A stretch of DNA of 53,680 bases from positions 1 to 53,680 of the forward strand of contig JACVRW010000007.1 of the NCBI GenBank assembly GCA_014534235.1, given 5' to 3'. The position numbers were made by a program, and so were the translations under genes. Positions 7,747 to 16,504 of the stretch are shown here, piece after piece; the stretch's first letter is position 1, and every line of letters begins with the position of its first letter. Origin of the DNA: Thermoleophilaceae bacterium. Lineage in GTDB: Bacteria; Actinomycetota; Thermoleophilia; Solirubrobacterales; Thermoleophilaceae. Under the pieces are notes generated by a model. That model saw only the letters and a list, made by a program, of their open reading frames with translations, was not told where the DNA came from and ran no database searches.

Positions 7747-8955
7747 CTACGCGACAACCGCGCGCTCGACGCGTGTTCGCACAGGCGAGCCTCGGTAGGC
7801 GGGCTTTGCGAGCAGGACCTGCACGTCGCCGATGCGGCGCTCGAGGAAGCCGCCCTCGCACCAGTAGAGGTAAAGCTCCCACAGCCGCCGGAAGCGCCGG
7901 TCGTAGCCGAGCTCGGCCGCGCGGTCGGCGTTCCGGACGAAGTTCTCCCGCCACTCGCGCAGGGTCCTCGGGTAGTCCGCGGTGATGTCCTCGAGGTCGA
8001 GCATCCGCATGTCCGTGGCCCGCGCGGTCGACCGGGAGATCACCTCGACGGACGGCAGGCAGCCGGCGGGGAAGATCACATCCGTGAGGAAGCCTCGCGC
8101 CGCCTTCTCGATCTCGAACGCTCGGTCGTCTACCACGATCGCCTGGAGCAGCATCAGGCCATCCGGCTCGAGCAGCCTCGAGCAGCTCGAGAAGAAGGCG
8201 TCGAAGTACTGCCACCCGACGGCCTCGATCATCTCGATCGAGGCCAGCTTCGAGAAGCTCCCGCGGAGGTCGCGGTAGTCCTCGAACAGGACGGTCACGC
8301 GATCGTCGAGGCCCGCCTCGCGCACCCGCTCGGCCGCGAGGGCGTACTGCTCATTCGAGATCGTGGTGGTGGTGACACGGCAGCCGTACCGCCCCGCGGC
8401 GTGGAGCGCGAACGACCCCCAGCCGGTGCCGATCTCGATGACGTGGTCGTCGGGGGTCAGCTCGAGCTTGCGGCAGACCCGATCGAGCTTCGCCTCCTGC
8501 GCCTCGGCGAGCGTCATGTCGGGCGACTCCCACACCGCGCACGAGTAGGTCATCGTCTCGTCGAGGAAGAGCCGGAACAAGTCGTTTCCGAGGTCGTAGT
8601 GCGCGGCGATGGCCCGGCGCGCGCCGCCCCGGGTGTTGCGGGGAATTCGAGTGAGTGCATTGCGGAGCGGCGTGAACGGGCGCCGGAGGACGTCGACTCG
8701 GGGCAGCTGCCGCGCGCCGATGCGCACGAGCGAGACGACATCGTCGCAGTCCCAGCCGTCCGCGGCGTAGCACTCGGCCAGTGGCGTACCCCCGCGCGGC
8801 AGCGCGCGCCAGAACTCCCGGTCGTTCACGTGGACCGTTGCCCGAAGCCGAGCGTCGGCCGGACCGAATGCCCGCCGCCAGTCGCCGTCCACGAGCTCGA
8901 TCCGACCTTCGCGCAACAGGCCGAGCACTGCCGAGGCGAGGGTGCGGGCGATCAT
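7747..8955 (-). CDS. cfa: Cyclopropane-fatty-acyl-phospholipid synthase family methyltransferase
   Basis: SAM-dependent enzyme that adds a methylene (or methyl) group to unsaturated acyl chains of membrane lipids. From ATG 8955 it is 402 residues, the usual size. An N-terminal accessory region precedes the Rossmann methyltransferase fold: YDLGNDLFRLFLD lipid-binding segment, VIEIGTGWGSFALHAA SAM motif near residue 173, then IEMIEAVG and a C-terminal helical part. The frame is open for 108 codons further upstream but overlaps the divergent cNMP gene there, so MIARTLASAVLGLL is chosen. It is divergent from the cNMP-binding gene with a 61-bp gap. Confidence 0.9.
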   Translation of the reverse strand: MIARTLASAVLGLLREGRIELVDGDWRRAFGPADARLRATVHVNDREFWRALPRGGTPLAECYAADGWDCDDVVSLVRIGARQLPRVDVLRRPFTPLRNALTRIPRNTRGGARRAIAAHYDLGNDLFRLFLDETMTYSCAVWESPDMTLAEAQEAKLDRVCRKLELTPDDHVIEIGTGWGSFALHAAGRYGCRVTTTTISNEQYALAAERVREAGLDDRVTVLFEDYRDLRGSFSKLASIEMIEAVGWQYFDAFFSSCSRLLEPDGLMLLQAIVVDDRAFEIEKAARGFLTDVIFPAGCLPSVEVISRSTARATDMRMLDLEDITADYPRTLREWRENFVRNADRAAELGYDRRFRRLWELYLYWCEGGFLERRIGDVQVLLAKPAYRGSPVRTRVERAVVA

Positions 8956-9016
8956 CGTGCGAGCCGTGCATGGTACGGGGTGGCTAGAGTCGCCGCGACC
9001 GAAATCAGGAGGACGT

Positions 9017-9405
9017 GTGGATCCAAACCGCCTCAAGTCGATCCCGCTCTTCACCGACATCTCCGACGACGAGCTCACCGAGATCGCGACCTTCGCGCAG
9101 GAGACCAGCGTCGAGGCCGGGCGTGACCTGGTGCGCGAAGGCGACTTCTCGTACGAGTTCATGGTGATCGAGGAAGGGCAGGCCGAGGTGACCCGGGAGG
9201 GTGCGCACGTGGCGGATCTCGGTCCGGGCGACTTCTTCGGCGAAATGGGCCTGCTCGAAAAGACGCTCCGCAGCGCCACCGTGACGGCGAGGACCCCATG
9301 AAGCTCGTGACGTTGACGGGCTGGGAGCTGCGGCGAATCGAGCGCAGCGTGCCGCAGGCCGTCGCCCGCGTACGCGCCGCGCTCGAGGAGCGGCGCGCGA
9401 GCTGA
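9017..9405 (+). pseudogene. Cyclic-nucleotide-binding (CRP-like) domain protein, frameshifted
   Basis: A single cNMP-binding beta-roll begins at GTG 9017 behind a strong AGGAGG (9007-9012): LKSIPLFTDISDDELTEIA, then GDFFGEMGLLEK (phosphate-binding cassette core) and TVTARTP. The frame then stops at TGA 9299-9301. The expected continuation MKLVTLTGWELRRIERSVP, with the usual C-terminal helix, runs in another frame from 9298 to TGA 9405. One base is missing in a run of Cs (9294-9297). There is no DNA-binding domain in either version. It could be a true one-base loss, a sequencing error or, less likely, a frameshift signal. The product would be about 129 residues if repaired. Confidence 0.75.
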
Positions 9406-9467
9406 GGCCGCTGCTGTCTCGCGATCCCGCCGCCAGGAGGCGCCTACTCGCGCTTGTCCTCGTCGCC

Positions 9468-10550
9468 GTGGTCGCCCTGATCGCCGGCCTCCTGGTGGGA
9501 GGCGCCGCGGACGGCGGCCCCGGGAGGGGCGGCGGCGAAGCGCGCTCGCAGGCGGAGCCCGAGCGGTCCGCTGTCGCCGCCGTCGACCGCCTGTCGCTGC
9601 GGGAGCAGGTCGGTCATGTCCTGATCTCGAGCTTTGACGAGCCGGCGGCGCCCGACTACATCCGGCGCCGGCTGCGCGCCCGCGAGACGGCCGGGGTCAT
9701 CCTCTTCGCCCGCAACGGCGGCCCCCAAGACCACTGGCGTTCTCTTACCCGGTCGCTCCAGCGCGAGGCGGGCGGCGTGGCGCTGATCATGGTCGACCAG
9801 GAGGGCGGCCCGGTGAGGACCGTGAGCTTCGCCGGTCCCGCGGCGGGGCAGCCCTTCCAGGGCGGCCCGCCGGCGGTCGAATTGGCGGCGCGGGAGGCGG
9901 GGCGCGAGCTGCGCTCCGTCGGGGTGAACGTGAACCTCGCCCCCGTGGCCGACGTCGCCGCGCCCGGCTCGGCGCTTGGACCGCGCGCCTTCGCCGGCGA
10001 CGCCTCGGCCGTCGCCGCGAGCGCGCGATCCTCGATAAGGGGCATGCGCGAGGCGCGGGTCGGCGCCACCGCAAAGCACTTCCCCGGCCTCGGAGCGTCC
10101 CCCGTGAACACCGACGACGCCTCGGTCACGCTCGACATCGACCGCGCGACGATGGACGAGCGGGAGCTTCCTCCATTCCAGGCGGCGATCGCCGAGCGCG
10201 TGCCGCTCGTGATGCTTTCGCATGCCCTCTACGCGGCGCTGGACGGCGAGAGCATCGCGTCGCAGTCGAGCGCGATCGTTTCCGGCCTGCTTCGCGGTGA
10301 GCTCGGCTTCGAGGGCGTGATCGTGACCGACAGCATCGAGGCCCAGGCCGTCCTGGATCGTTCCGGTGTGGCCGAGGCGGCCGAGCGCTCCATCGAGGCC
10401 GGCGTCGATCTGGTGCTCATGACGGGGTCCGCGAGCTGGAACGAGGTCTTCCCGCGGCTGCTCGAGCGAGCACGCGAGTCGTCCGCCTTTCGGCGGCGTG
10501 TGCGGGAGAGCGCCGCCCGTGTGCTCGAGCTGAAGCGCCTACTCCGCTGA
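9468..10550 (+). CDS. nagZ: Glycoside hydrolase family 3 protein, NagZ-like beta-N-acetylhexosaminidase
   Basis: Probably cleaves N-acetylglucosamine from peptidoglycan fragments or related glycans. MVDQEGGPVRT and KHFPGLGASPVNTDDA match the NagZ motifs (usual KHFPGHGDT with a conserved His later), and VIVTDSIEAQAV supplies the nucleophile Asp. The protein is membrane-anchored or exported: a hydrophobic stretch VALIAGLLVGG is followed by a Gly/Glu-rich linker. The first ATG/GTG/TTG is GTG 9468, but an arginine-rich plus hydrophobic segment (RRRLLALVLVAVV) continues upstream in frame to CTG 9402, so translation may start earlier. Its end overlaps the convergent ppk1 by 12 bp. Confidence 0.85.
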   Translation: MVALIAGLLVGGAADGGPGRGGGEARSQAEPERSAVAAVDRLSLREQVGHVLISSFDEPAAPDYIRRRLRARETAGVILFARNGGPQDHWRSLTRSLQREAGGVALIMVDQEGGPVRTVSFAGPAAGQPFQGGPPAVELAAREAGRELRSVGVNVNLAPVADVAAPGSALGPRAFAGDASAVAASARSSIRGMREARVGATAKHFPGLGASPVNTDDASVTLDIDRATMDERELPPFQAAIAERVPLVMLSHALYAALDGESIASQSSAIVSGLLRGELGFEGVIVTDSIEAQAVLDRSGVAEAAERSIEAGVDLVLMTGSASWNEVFPRLLERARESSAFRRRVRESAARVLELKRLLR

Positions 10551-12623
10551 GACCCGCTCGAGCGCGCGCTCCATCAGCTCTCGCTGCACCGAGCGCATCC
10601 CGCCGCGACGACGCTCCCACGCGTCGCCCGGACCGAGCTCCCAGGAGAAGGTGTCGTCGCAGAGGCAACGCTCCAGGGTGTCCTCGATCTCGCGCTTGAG
10701 CGGCTCGGAAGTGACGGGTGCGATCAGCTCGACCCGCGTGTCTAGGTTGCGCGGCATTAGGTCGCCGGAGCCGATCCAGTACGCGCGCTCCTCGCCCCGG
10801 TGGAAGCCGTAGATCCGCGAGTGCTCGAGGAACCGCCCCACGACCGAGACCACTCGGATGTTCTCGCTGACGCCCGGCACGCCCGCCCGCAGGCAGCAGA
10901 TGCCGCGGACGTTCAGGTCGATCCGGACGCCCGCCTGAGAGGCCTCGTACAGCGCCTGGATGCATTTCCTGTCGACGAGCGAGTTCATCTTCATCACGAT
11001 GCGCGCGTCCTCGCCCGCGCGATGTGCCTCGACCGTGCGCTCGATCTCGCGGAGGGCCCACGGGCGCATATGGTCCGGCGCCACGGTCGCCGTCTCGTAG
11101 CTCGGAGTGCGCGCCGCGCCGGTCAGCGCGTTGAAGAGCTCCGCGACGTCGGTGGCGAGTTCGCGATCGCAGGTGAAGAGCCCGAAGTCCTCGTACAGGC
11201 GGGCGGTCTTCGCGTGGTAGTTGCCGGTGCCGATGTGCACGTAGTGCCGCACGCCCTGACCTTCGCGGCGCACGACGAGCAGCGCCTTCGCGTGCGTCTT
11301 CAGCCCGGGCAGACCGTGGACCACGTGGGCGCCGGCCTCCTCCAGCGCTCTCGCCCAGCCGATGTTCCGGCGCTCGTCGAAGCGGGCCTTCAATTCCACC
11401 AGGCAGACCGCCTGCTTGCCGCGGTTGGCGGCTTCGATCAGCGACGGCACGAGCGCCGAGTCGTCGGAGGTGCGATACACCGTCATCTTTATCGCCAGCA
11501 CGTCCGGGTCGTCCACGGCCTGCTGCACGAAGCGCTCGACGCTCGTGGCGAACGAGTCGTAGGGGTGGTGGACGAGGATGTCGCCGCTGCGCATTGCGGC
11601 GAACACGTCGGCCTTGCCTTGATCGCGGTCCGCGAATACGGGCTGGGTCACGGGCGCCCAGCTCGAATCGCGCAGGTCCCGGTGGCCGTCGACGTCGTAG
11701 ACCTCCCAGAGGTCGTCGAGGTCGAGCTGGCCCTCCACGTCGATCACCTCCGTGTCCTCCACGCCCAGCTGCTCGATCAGGTAGGCGCGCATGTCCGCGT
11801 CCATTGTCGACGCGACCTCGAGCCGCACGACCTCGCCGAAGCGCCGGCGCCTCAGCTCGTCCTCGACGGCCTGGAGGAGGTCGTCGGCCTCGTCCGAGAC
11901 GGTGAAGTCGGCGTCGCGAGTGACCCGGAAGTAGTCGTGGCGCATGATCTGCATGCCGGGGAACAGCTCGTCGAGGTGGCGCGCAATCACGTCCTCGAGC
12001 GGCACGAACGTGCTGTCGCCGATGTGCAGGAACCGCGGCAGCACCTCCTTCGGGACCTTCACTCGGGCGAAGGTCTCGCTCCGTGTGTCGGGGTCACGAA
12101 GCCAGACGGCGAGCGACAGTGACAGGTTCGAGATGTACGGGAAGGGGCGGCCCGGGCCGACGGCCAGCGGGGTCAGGACCGGGAAGATCTGGTCGCTGAA
12201 GAGCCGGTCGATCGTCTCGAGCTCGGGGCGCTCGCAGCCCGCGCAGTCGATCACCCGAATGCCATGCGCGGCGAGCTCCGGACGCACGCGCTGCTCCCAC
12301 ACCCGCGCGTGGCGCGACCCGAGCTCCCGCGTACGCTGGACGATGCGCTCGAGCGTGTCCCCCGGCGAGAGACCGTCCGGCCCGCGCGCATCGATCCCCG
12401 CCTCCAGCTGGTCGTGCAACCCGGCCACGCGGACCATGAAGAATTCGTCCAGGTTGTTGGCGTAAATCGCGAGGAACTTCGCTCGCTCGAGGAGCGGCGT
12501 TGCATCGTCCTCGGCGAGCTCCAAAACCCGCTCGTTGAACTGCAGCCAGGAGAGCTCGCGGTTCACGAACAGCTCCGGGGAGTCGAGGGTGGGGACCTCG
12601 GGGGTGGCGGTGATCGCTTCCAT
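10539..12623 (-). CDS. ppk1: Polyphosphate kinase 1 (PPK1)
   Basis: Reversible transfer of the ATP gamma-phosphate to polyphosphate. 694 residues from ATG 12623, normal size. The N-terminal domain starts with FVNRELSWLQFNERVL. The phosphohistidine segment KTHAKALLVVRR lies near residue 440, followed by YVHIGTGNYHAKTARLYEDF. The second active-site His is in FHRGEERAYWIGSGD near 607. It is divergent (23-bp gap) from the SixA-like gene and close to ppx and pst, so a phosphate/polyphosphate locus. An in-frame GTG lies three codons upstream as an alternative start. Confidence 0.96.
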   Translation of the reverse strand: MEAITATPEVPTLDSPELFVNRELSWLQFNERVLELAEDDATPLLERAKFLAIYANNLDEFFMVRVAGLHDQLEAGIDARGPDGLSPGDTLERIVQRTRELGSRHARVWEQRVRPELAAHGIRVIDCAGCERPELETIDRLFSDQIFPVLTPLAVGPGRPFPYISNLSLSLAVWLRDPDTRSETFARVKVPKEVLPRFLHIGDSTFVPLEDVIARHLDELFPGMQIMRHDYFRVTRDADFTVSDEADDLLQAVEDELRRRRFGEVVRLEVASTMDADMRAYLIEQLGVEDTEVIDVEGQLDLDDLWEVYDVDGHRDLRDSSWAPVTQPVFADRDQGKADVFAAMRSGDILVHHPYDSFATSVERFVQQAVDDPDVLAIKMTVYRTSDDSALVPSLIEAANRGKQAVCLVELKARFDERRNIGWARALEEAGAHVVHGLPGLKTHAKALLVVRREGQGVRHYVHIGTGNYHAKTARLYEDFGLFTCDRELATDVAELFNALTGAARTPSYETATVAPDHMRPWALREIERTVEAHRAGEDARIVMKMNSLVDRKCIQALYEASQAGVRIDLNVRGICCLRAGVPGVSENIRVVSVVGRFLEHSRIYGFHRGEERAYWIGSGDLMPRNLDTRVELIAPVTSEPLKREIEDTLERCLCDDTFSWELGPGDAWERRRGGMRSVQRELMERALERVSAE

Positions 12624-12646
12624 GTCACCCACTATGGTGCCGCATC

Positions 12647-13078
12647 GTGATCTGGCTGTTGCGCCACGGGGACGCCGCGGACGGCTCACCCGACGCGGAG
12701 CGCCCGCTCACCGACGAGGGCCGCGAGCAGTCGCGCGCGGCGGGCGCTGCGCTCAGGCTGCTCGGAGTGGAGGTCGACGCCTGTCTGACCAGCCCCAAGG
12801 TCCGGGCCGCGGACACGGCGAGGCTGGCCTGCGCCGAGCTGGGAGTGGAGCCGCGTCTGGAACCCAAGCTGGCCGGCGGCCCGTTCGACGCCGAGGCGCT
12901 GGCGGCGGGGCTGGGGGAGGACGTCCTGCTGGTGGGCCACGATCCCGACTTCTCCATGGCGGTGCACTCCCTCACCGGCGCGCAGGTGCGAATGAGCAAG
13001 GGGGGACTGGCAGGCATCGAGAAGGGGGAGCTCATCGTGCTGCTCCGCTCGCGCGACCTGAAGCGGATCGCGGGCTAG
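12647..13078 (+). CDS. sixA: SixA-like histidine phosphatase
   Basis: A 143-residue branch-2 histidine phosphatase starting at GTG 12647. The phosphorylated histidine is in LLRHGDA at the N terminus and the second catalytic His in VGHDPDF near residue 100. Short size and sequence match SixA phosphohistidine phosphatases. Placement between ppk1 and ppx suggests a role in phosphate or polyphosphate signalling, but the substrate is not evident from sequence. It overlaps the convergent ppx by 4 bp. Confidence 0.85.
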   Translation: MIWLLRHGDAADGSPDAERPLTDEGREQSRAAGAALRLLGVEVDACLTSPKVRAADTARLACAELGVEPRLEPKLAGGPFDAEALAAGLGEDVLLVGHDPDFSMAVHSLTGAQVRMSKGGLAGIEKGELIVLLRSRDLKRIAG

Positions 13079-13959
13079 GCAAGCTGCTTCCCTGCGACCA
13101 GCTCGAGCAGCACGCCCTCGCGCAGGCCGCCACGCGCGATCCGCAGCCGCAGCCGGAGCACGTCCGAGAGCGCCTCGAGGACGAGGATGCCCGCCGGCAG
13201 CAGCCGCACCCGCTCGGTGTCGAGCTCGAAGCTGCGGGCGACCTCGTCGATCGGCGTCAGGGAGAGGATGCGAATGCCGCGCTCGAGCGTCTCGGGGGAG
13301 AGCTCGGCCCCCAGCAGCCGGCGCAGCGACGTGGCCGTGCCGCCGACCGCCACCGCGCTCTCCGCCGGCGGCGGCGCGAGCCCCTCGAACGTTCGGGCGA
13401 CGTCACGGCGCACCTTGTCGAGCTCGTCGATCGAAGGCGGATCGGAGTGGAGGTAGCTGTCGGCCAGGAAGCCGGAGCCGATCCGGAACGACGCCGACCA
13501 CGTCATAAGCCCGTTTGCTTCGCCGACGGCGACCTCGGTTGAACCGCCGCCGACGTCGATCACCGCGATCGTCCCCTGCGCGGGGCGGACGAGCGTGCGG
13601 GTCGCGCCCACGAAGGAGAGGCGTGCCTCCTCCTCGTCGGTGAGGACCGAAAGTCGCATCCCGCCCGCGCGCTCCACGGCCGCAACGAGCTCGTCGCGGT
13701 TGGGGGCGGTGCGGATCACCGCCGTGGCGACGGCGACGATCTCCTCGGCGCCCAGCCCGCGCGCGACCAGGGACTGCCTGCGCACGACCTCGGCGGTCTC
13801 GGCGATCTTCTCCGGGGGGATCGAGCCGCCGCGCACGAGGCTCCGGCCGATGCGGGTGAACGCCCGCTGGTTCACGAGCAGCCGCAGCGCGCCGTCGGTC
13901 GCGTCCGCCACCAGCAGCCGGGTGGTGTTGCTGCCGATGTCGATGCAGGCGCAGATCAA
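13075..13959 (-). CDS. ppx: Exopolyphosphatase / GppA-type phosphatase
   Basis: Sugar-kinase/Hsp70-fold phosphatase that removes terminal phosphates from polyphosphate or pppGpp. ACIDIGSNTTRLLVAD (phosphate 1) opens the protein and VIDVGGGSTEV (phosphate 2) lies near residue 130. 294 residues: the short form without the C-terminal HD domain, as in many actinobacteria. The TTG start at 13959 overlaps the phoU stop (TTGA), so it is translationally coupled to the pst-phoU operon. The longer open frame upstream lies inside phoU and is not used. Confidence 0.9.
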   Translation of the reverse strand: MICACIDIGSNTTRLLVADATDGALRLLVNQRAFTRIGRSLVRGGSIPPEKIAETAEVVRRQSLVARGLGAEEIVAVATAVIRTAPNRDELVAAVERAGGMRLSVLTDEEEARLSFVGATRTLVRPAQGTIAVIDVGGGSTEVAVGEANGLMTWSASFRIGSGFLADSYLHSDPPSIDELDKVRRDVARTFEGLAPPPAESAVAVGGTATSLRRLLGAELSPETLERGIRILSLTPIDEVARSFELDTERVRLLPAGILVLEALSDVLRLRLRIARGGLREGVLLELVAGKQLA

Positions 13960-14657
13960 GCGGTGGGCGGCGCGAGCTCCGGGTGAGAGGCGTCCTCGAA
14001 CTCGCGGAAGAGGCCGGTGACGACGAACGCGGTTTGCTCGCCGATGTCCACCGCGTTGTCGCCGATCCGTTCGATGCACCGGCCCACCAGCATCATGTGC
14101 ATGGCCCACTCGCGTCGGTCGGGATCGTCCCCGATCTCGAGCACCAGCTTGAACAGATCCCGGTTCAGGCGGTCGATCTCGTCGTCCTGGCGCACGAGGT
14201 CCTGCGCGAGGCCGACATCGCGGCGCCCGAACGCCTGGCCGCATTCGATCATCTGCTGGCGAGCCTGCGCTCCCATCCGCTGGATGATGTCGAGCACGCG
14301 CTCGTCGAGAGGCGGCTCGTGGCCGGCGAGCGGAACGAGCTTCGCAATGTTCACGCACTGGTCGCCCATGCGCTCGATGTGCTTGATCACATGCAGGATG
14401 GCGGCGACGAGCCGCAGGTCCCGCGCGACCGGCGCCTGCCGCGCGAGCAGCGAGAGGACGCCCTGGTGCACCTCGAGGTATCGGCCGTCGATCCGGTCAT
14501 CGTCGGCGATCACCATGCTGGCGAGCTCGACGTCCTGGTGCTGAACGGTCTCGAGCGCGCGGTCGAGCGCCGTGACCACCATGTCGAGTCCTCCGAGGGC
14601 CTGGCGCTCGAGCGCCAGGAGCTCTTCCTGGAAGTGCGTCCGTGTCGTCTGCGGCAC
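13956..14657 (-). CDS. phoU: PhoU phosphate-signalling protein
   Basis: Links the Pst transporter to the Pho two-component system and dampens phosphate uptake. 233 residues from GTG 14657: two three-helix PhoU repeats, the first with FQEELLALERQALGGLDMV and HVIKHIERMGDQCVNIA and the second with the matching GRCIERIGDNAVDIGEQ. These acidic E/DxxxD motifs bind metal. It sits one base after the pstB stop and overlaps the ppx start. Confidence 0.95.
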   Translation of the reverse strand: MPQTTRTHFQEELLALERQALGGLDMVVTALDRALETVQHQDVELASMVIADDDRIDGRYLEVHQGVLSLLARQAPVARDLRLVAAILHVIKHIERMGDQCVNIAKLVPLAGHEPPLDERVLDIIQRMGAQARQQMIECGQAFGRRDVGLAQDLVRQDDEIDRLNRDLFKLVLEIGDDPDRREWAMHMMLVGRCIERIGDNAVDIGEQTAFVVTGLFREFEDASHPELAPPTA

Positions 14658-14658
14658 G

Positions 14659-15582
14659 CTAGCCGACCTTGCCGGTGACGTATGCCTCCGTGCGTGGGTC
14701 GGACGGGTTCGTGAAGATCTTCTCGGTGTGGTCGAACTCGACGACGCGGCCGGTGCGGTGCTTTTCGTCCTCGTCGAGCTCGACGGTGAAGAAGGCAGTC
14801 TTGTCCGACACGCGCGCCGCCTGCTGCATGTTGTGCGTGACGATCACGATCGAGTATTCGTTCTCGAGGTCGAGCATGAGGTCCTCGATCTTGCCGGTGG
14901 AGATCGGGTCGAGCGCGGAGCAGGGCTCGTCCATCAGGATCACGTCGGGCTCGACGGCGAGGGCGCGCGCGATGCAGAGCCGCTGCTGCTGGCCGCCGGA
15001 CATACCGAAGGCGTTGGTCTTCAGACGGTCCTTCACCTCGTCCCAGAGCACCGCGTGCCGGAGCGCGCGCTCGACGATCTCATCCATGTCGCCCTCCATG
15101 CCGAGCACGCGTGGACCGAACGCGATGTTGTCGTAGATCGACTTGGGGAACGGGTTCGGCTTCTGGAAGACCATCCCGATCCGCTTGCGGACCTCCACCG
15201 GGTCGACGTCGGCCGCGTAGAGGTCGTGCCCGTGGTAGAGCACCCGACCCCCCACGGCGGCACCGGGGATGAGGTCGTTCATCCGGTTGAGGCAGCGGAT
15301 GAGAGTTGACTTGCCGCACCCGGACGGTCCGATAAGCGCGGTGATCTCGGTCTCGCCGATGTCGAAAGTGATGTCACGGACGGCCGGCTTGGTGCCGTAC
15401 CTGACCGTCACTTCCTTGAGGCTGAAGACCGCCTCGCGCTGCGCGCGCAACTTTGGCTCGACGCCCTCGACGCCGGGCGCGGCGCTGTCGCCGTGGTGCA
15501 CGTCCAGTCGCACGCCCGGGGCCCCGCGCTCGGGTACCTCGCGCTGCCGCTCCTGCCGCTCGTCGGTCATCCGCTCGGGCAC
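14659..15582 (-). CDS. pstB: Phosphate ABC transporter ATPase (PstB)
   Basis: ATPase of the PstSCAB high-affinity phosphate importer. Walker A is GPSGCGKST, the signature [15 protein letters not shown], and Walker [14 protein letters not shown]. The 307-residue form carries about 50 polar residues before the ABC core ([11 protein letters not shown]); standard PstB is about 250-260 residues, so this is a charged extension. An internal ATG at codon 5 is an alternative start, but no start lies closer to the core. An RBS gap of 10 bp separates it from pstA. Confidence 0.95.
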   Translation of the reverse strand: MPERMTDERQERQREVPERGAPGVRLDVHHGDSAAPGVEGVEPKLRAQREAVFSLKEVTVRYGTKPAVRDITFDIGETEITALIGPSGCGKSTLIRCLNRMNDLIPGAAVGGRVLYHGHDLYAADVDPVEVRKRIGMVFQKPNPFPKSIYDNIAFGPRVLGMEGDMDEIVERALRHAVLWDEVKDRLKTNAFGMSGGQQQRLCIARALAVEPDVILMDEPCSALDPISTGKIEDLMLDLENEYSIVIVTHNMQQAARVSDKTAFFTVELDEDEKHRTGRVVEFDHTEKIFTNPSDPRTEAYVTGKVG

Positions 15583-15592
15583 TGTAGATCAC

Positions 15593-16504
15593 CTACCACT
15601 TTTGCTCGTATCGATTCCGTAGCCAGATCGCGATCCCGTTCATGCACAGCAGGACGATCATCAAGAGGAGGATCCCGGCCGCCGCGAGCGGGAGGTAGTT
15701 GTTCAGTTCGTTCGAGGGGCGCGAGATCCAGTCGAAGATCTGGATCGGCATCGCGGTGAAGTTCGAGTCGAGCCCCTGAGGATTGAACGCGACGAAGGTA
15801 GCCGCTCCGACCACGATGAGGGGCGCCGTCTCGCCGATCGCGCGAGATAGGGCGAGGATCACCCCGGTCGCGATGCCGGGGATGGCGGCAGGGAGTACCT
15901 GGCGCCAGATCGTCTGCCACTGGGTGGCGCCGAGAGCCATCGAACCCTCCCGGATCGAGGACGGCACCGCCCGGATCGCCTCGCGGCCGGCGATGATCAC
16001 CACTGGGAGCACCAGGAGGCCGAGCGTCAGGCCGCCGGCCAGGATCACGGGCCCCAGCGACAGCGGGCCGCGCACCAGGAAGGCCAGACCGAGGATGCCG
16101 TAGACGATCGAGGGAACCGCGGCGAGGTTCTGGATGTTCACCTCGATGAGGCGGTTGTACCACTTGGTGTTGTCCGCGTACTCCTCGAGGTAGATCGCCG
16201 TTGCGACCCCGACGGGGATGATGAACGCGGCGCAGACCGCCATCAGCCAGAGCGTTCCGGTGAGCGCCGCCTGGATGCCTGCCCGGTCGGCGTCGATGGA
16301 GGCGAAGCTCGTGACGAAGTCGAGGTTGAGGCGATCGACGCCGTCGGAGGCCACGTCCCAGAGCAGCACGGCCAGCATGAGGATGGCCAGGCCGAGAAAT
16401 ACCAGCATGGCCATCCGGAAGGCGAGGTCCTTCGCGCGGCGCGACGTCGTGGGCCGGGCGATCGCCTTGCCGCCGGCGCGGACGGCCTCTCCGTGCGCGC
16501 TCAC
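15593..16504 (-). CDS. pstA: Phosphate ABC transporter permease PstA
   Basis: 303 residues from GTG 16504, overlapping the pstC stop as GTGA. Six membrane segments are visible. The coupling region EGSMALGATQWQTIWRQVLPAAIPGI and LSRAIGETAPLIVVG are typical of PstA. A basic cytosolic N terminus (about 30 residues) precedes the first helix. Confidence 0.95.
   Translation of the reverse strand: MSAHGEAVRAGGKAIARPTTSRRAKDLAFRMAMLVFLGLAILMLAVLLWDVASDGVDRLNLDFVTSFASIDADRAGIQAALTGTLWLMAVCAAFIIPVGVATAIYLEEYADNTKWYNRLIEVNIQNLAAVPSIVYGILGLAFLVRGPLSLGPVILAGGLTLGLLVLPVVIIAGREAIRAVPSSIREGSMALGATQWQTIWRQVLPAAIPGIATGVILALSRAIGETAPLIVVGAATFVAFNPQGLDSNFTAMPIQIFDWISRPSNELNNYLPLAAAGILLLMIVLLCMNGIAIWLRNRYEQKW

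Noticed and set aside
7696-9126. 476-codon plus-strand frame opposite cfa
   Set aside because: Antisense shadow; the minus strand carries SAM-binding motifs of cyclopropane synthase.
10800-12122. 440-codon plus-strand frame opposite ppk1
   Set aside because: Shadow of ppk1 with a His/Val/Asp-rich nonsense composition.
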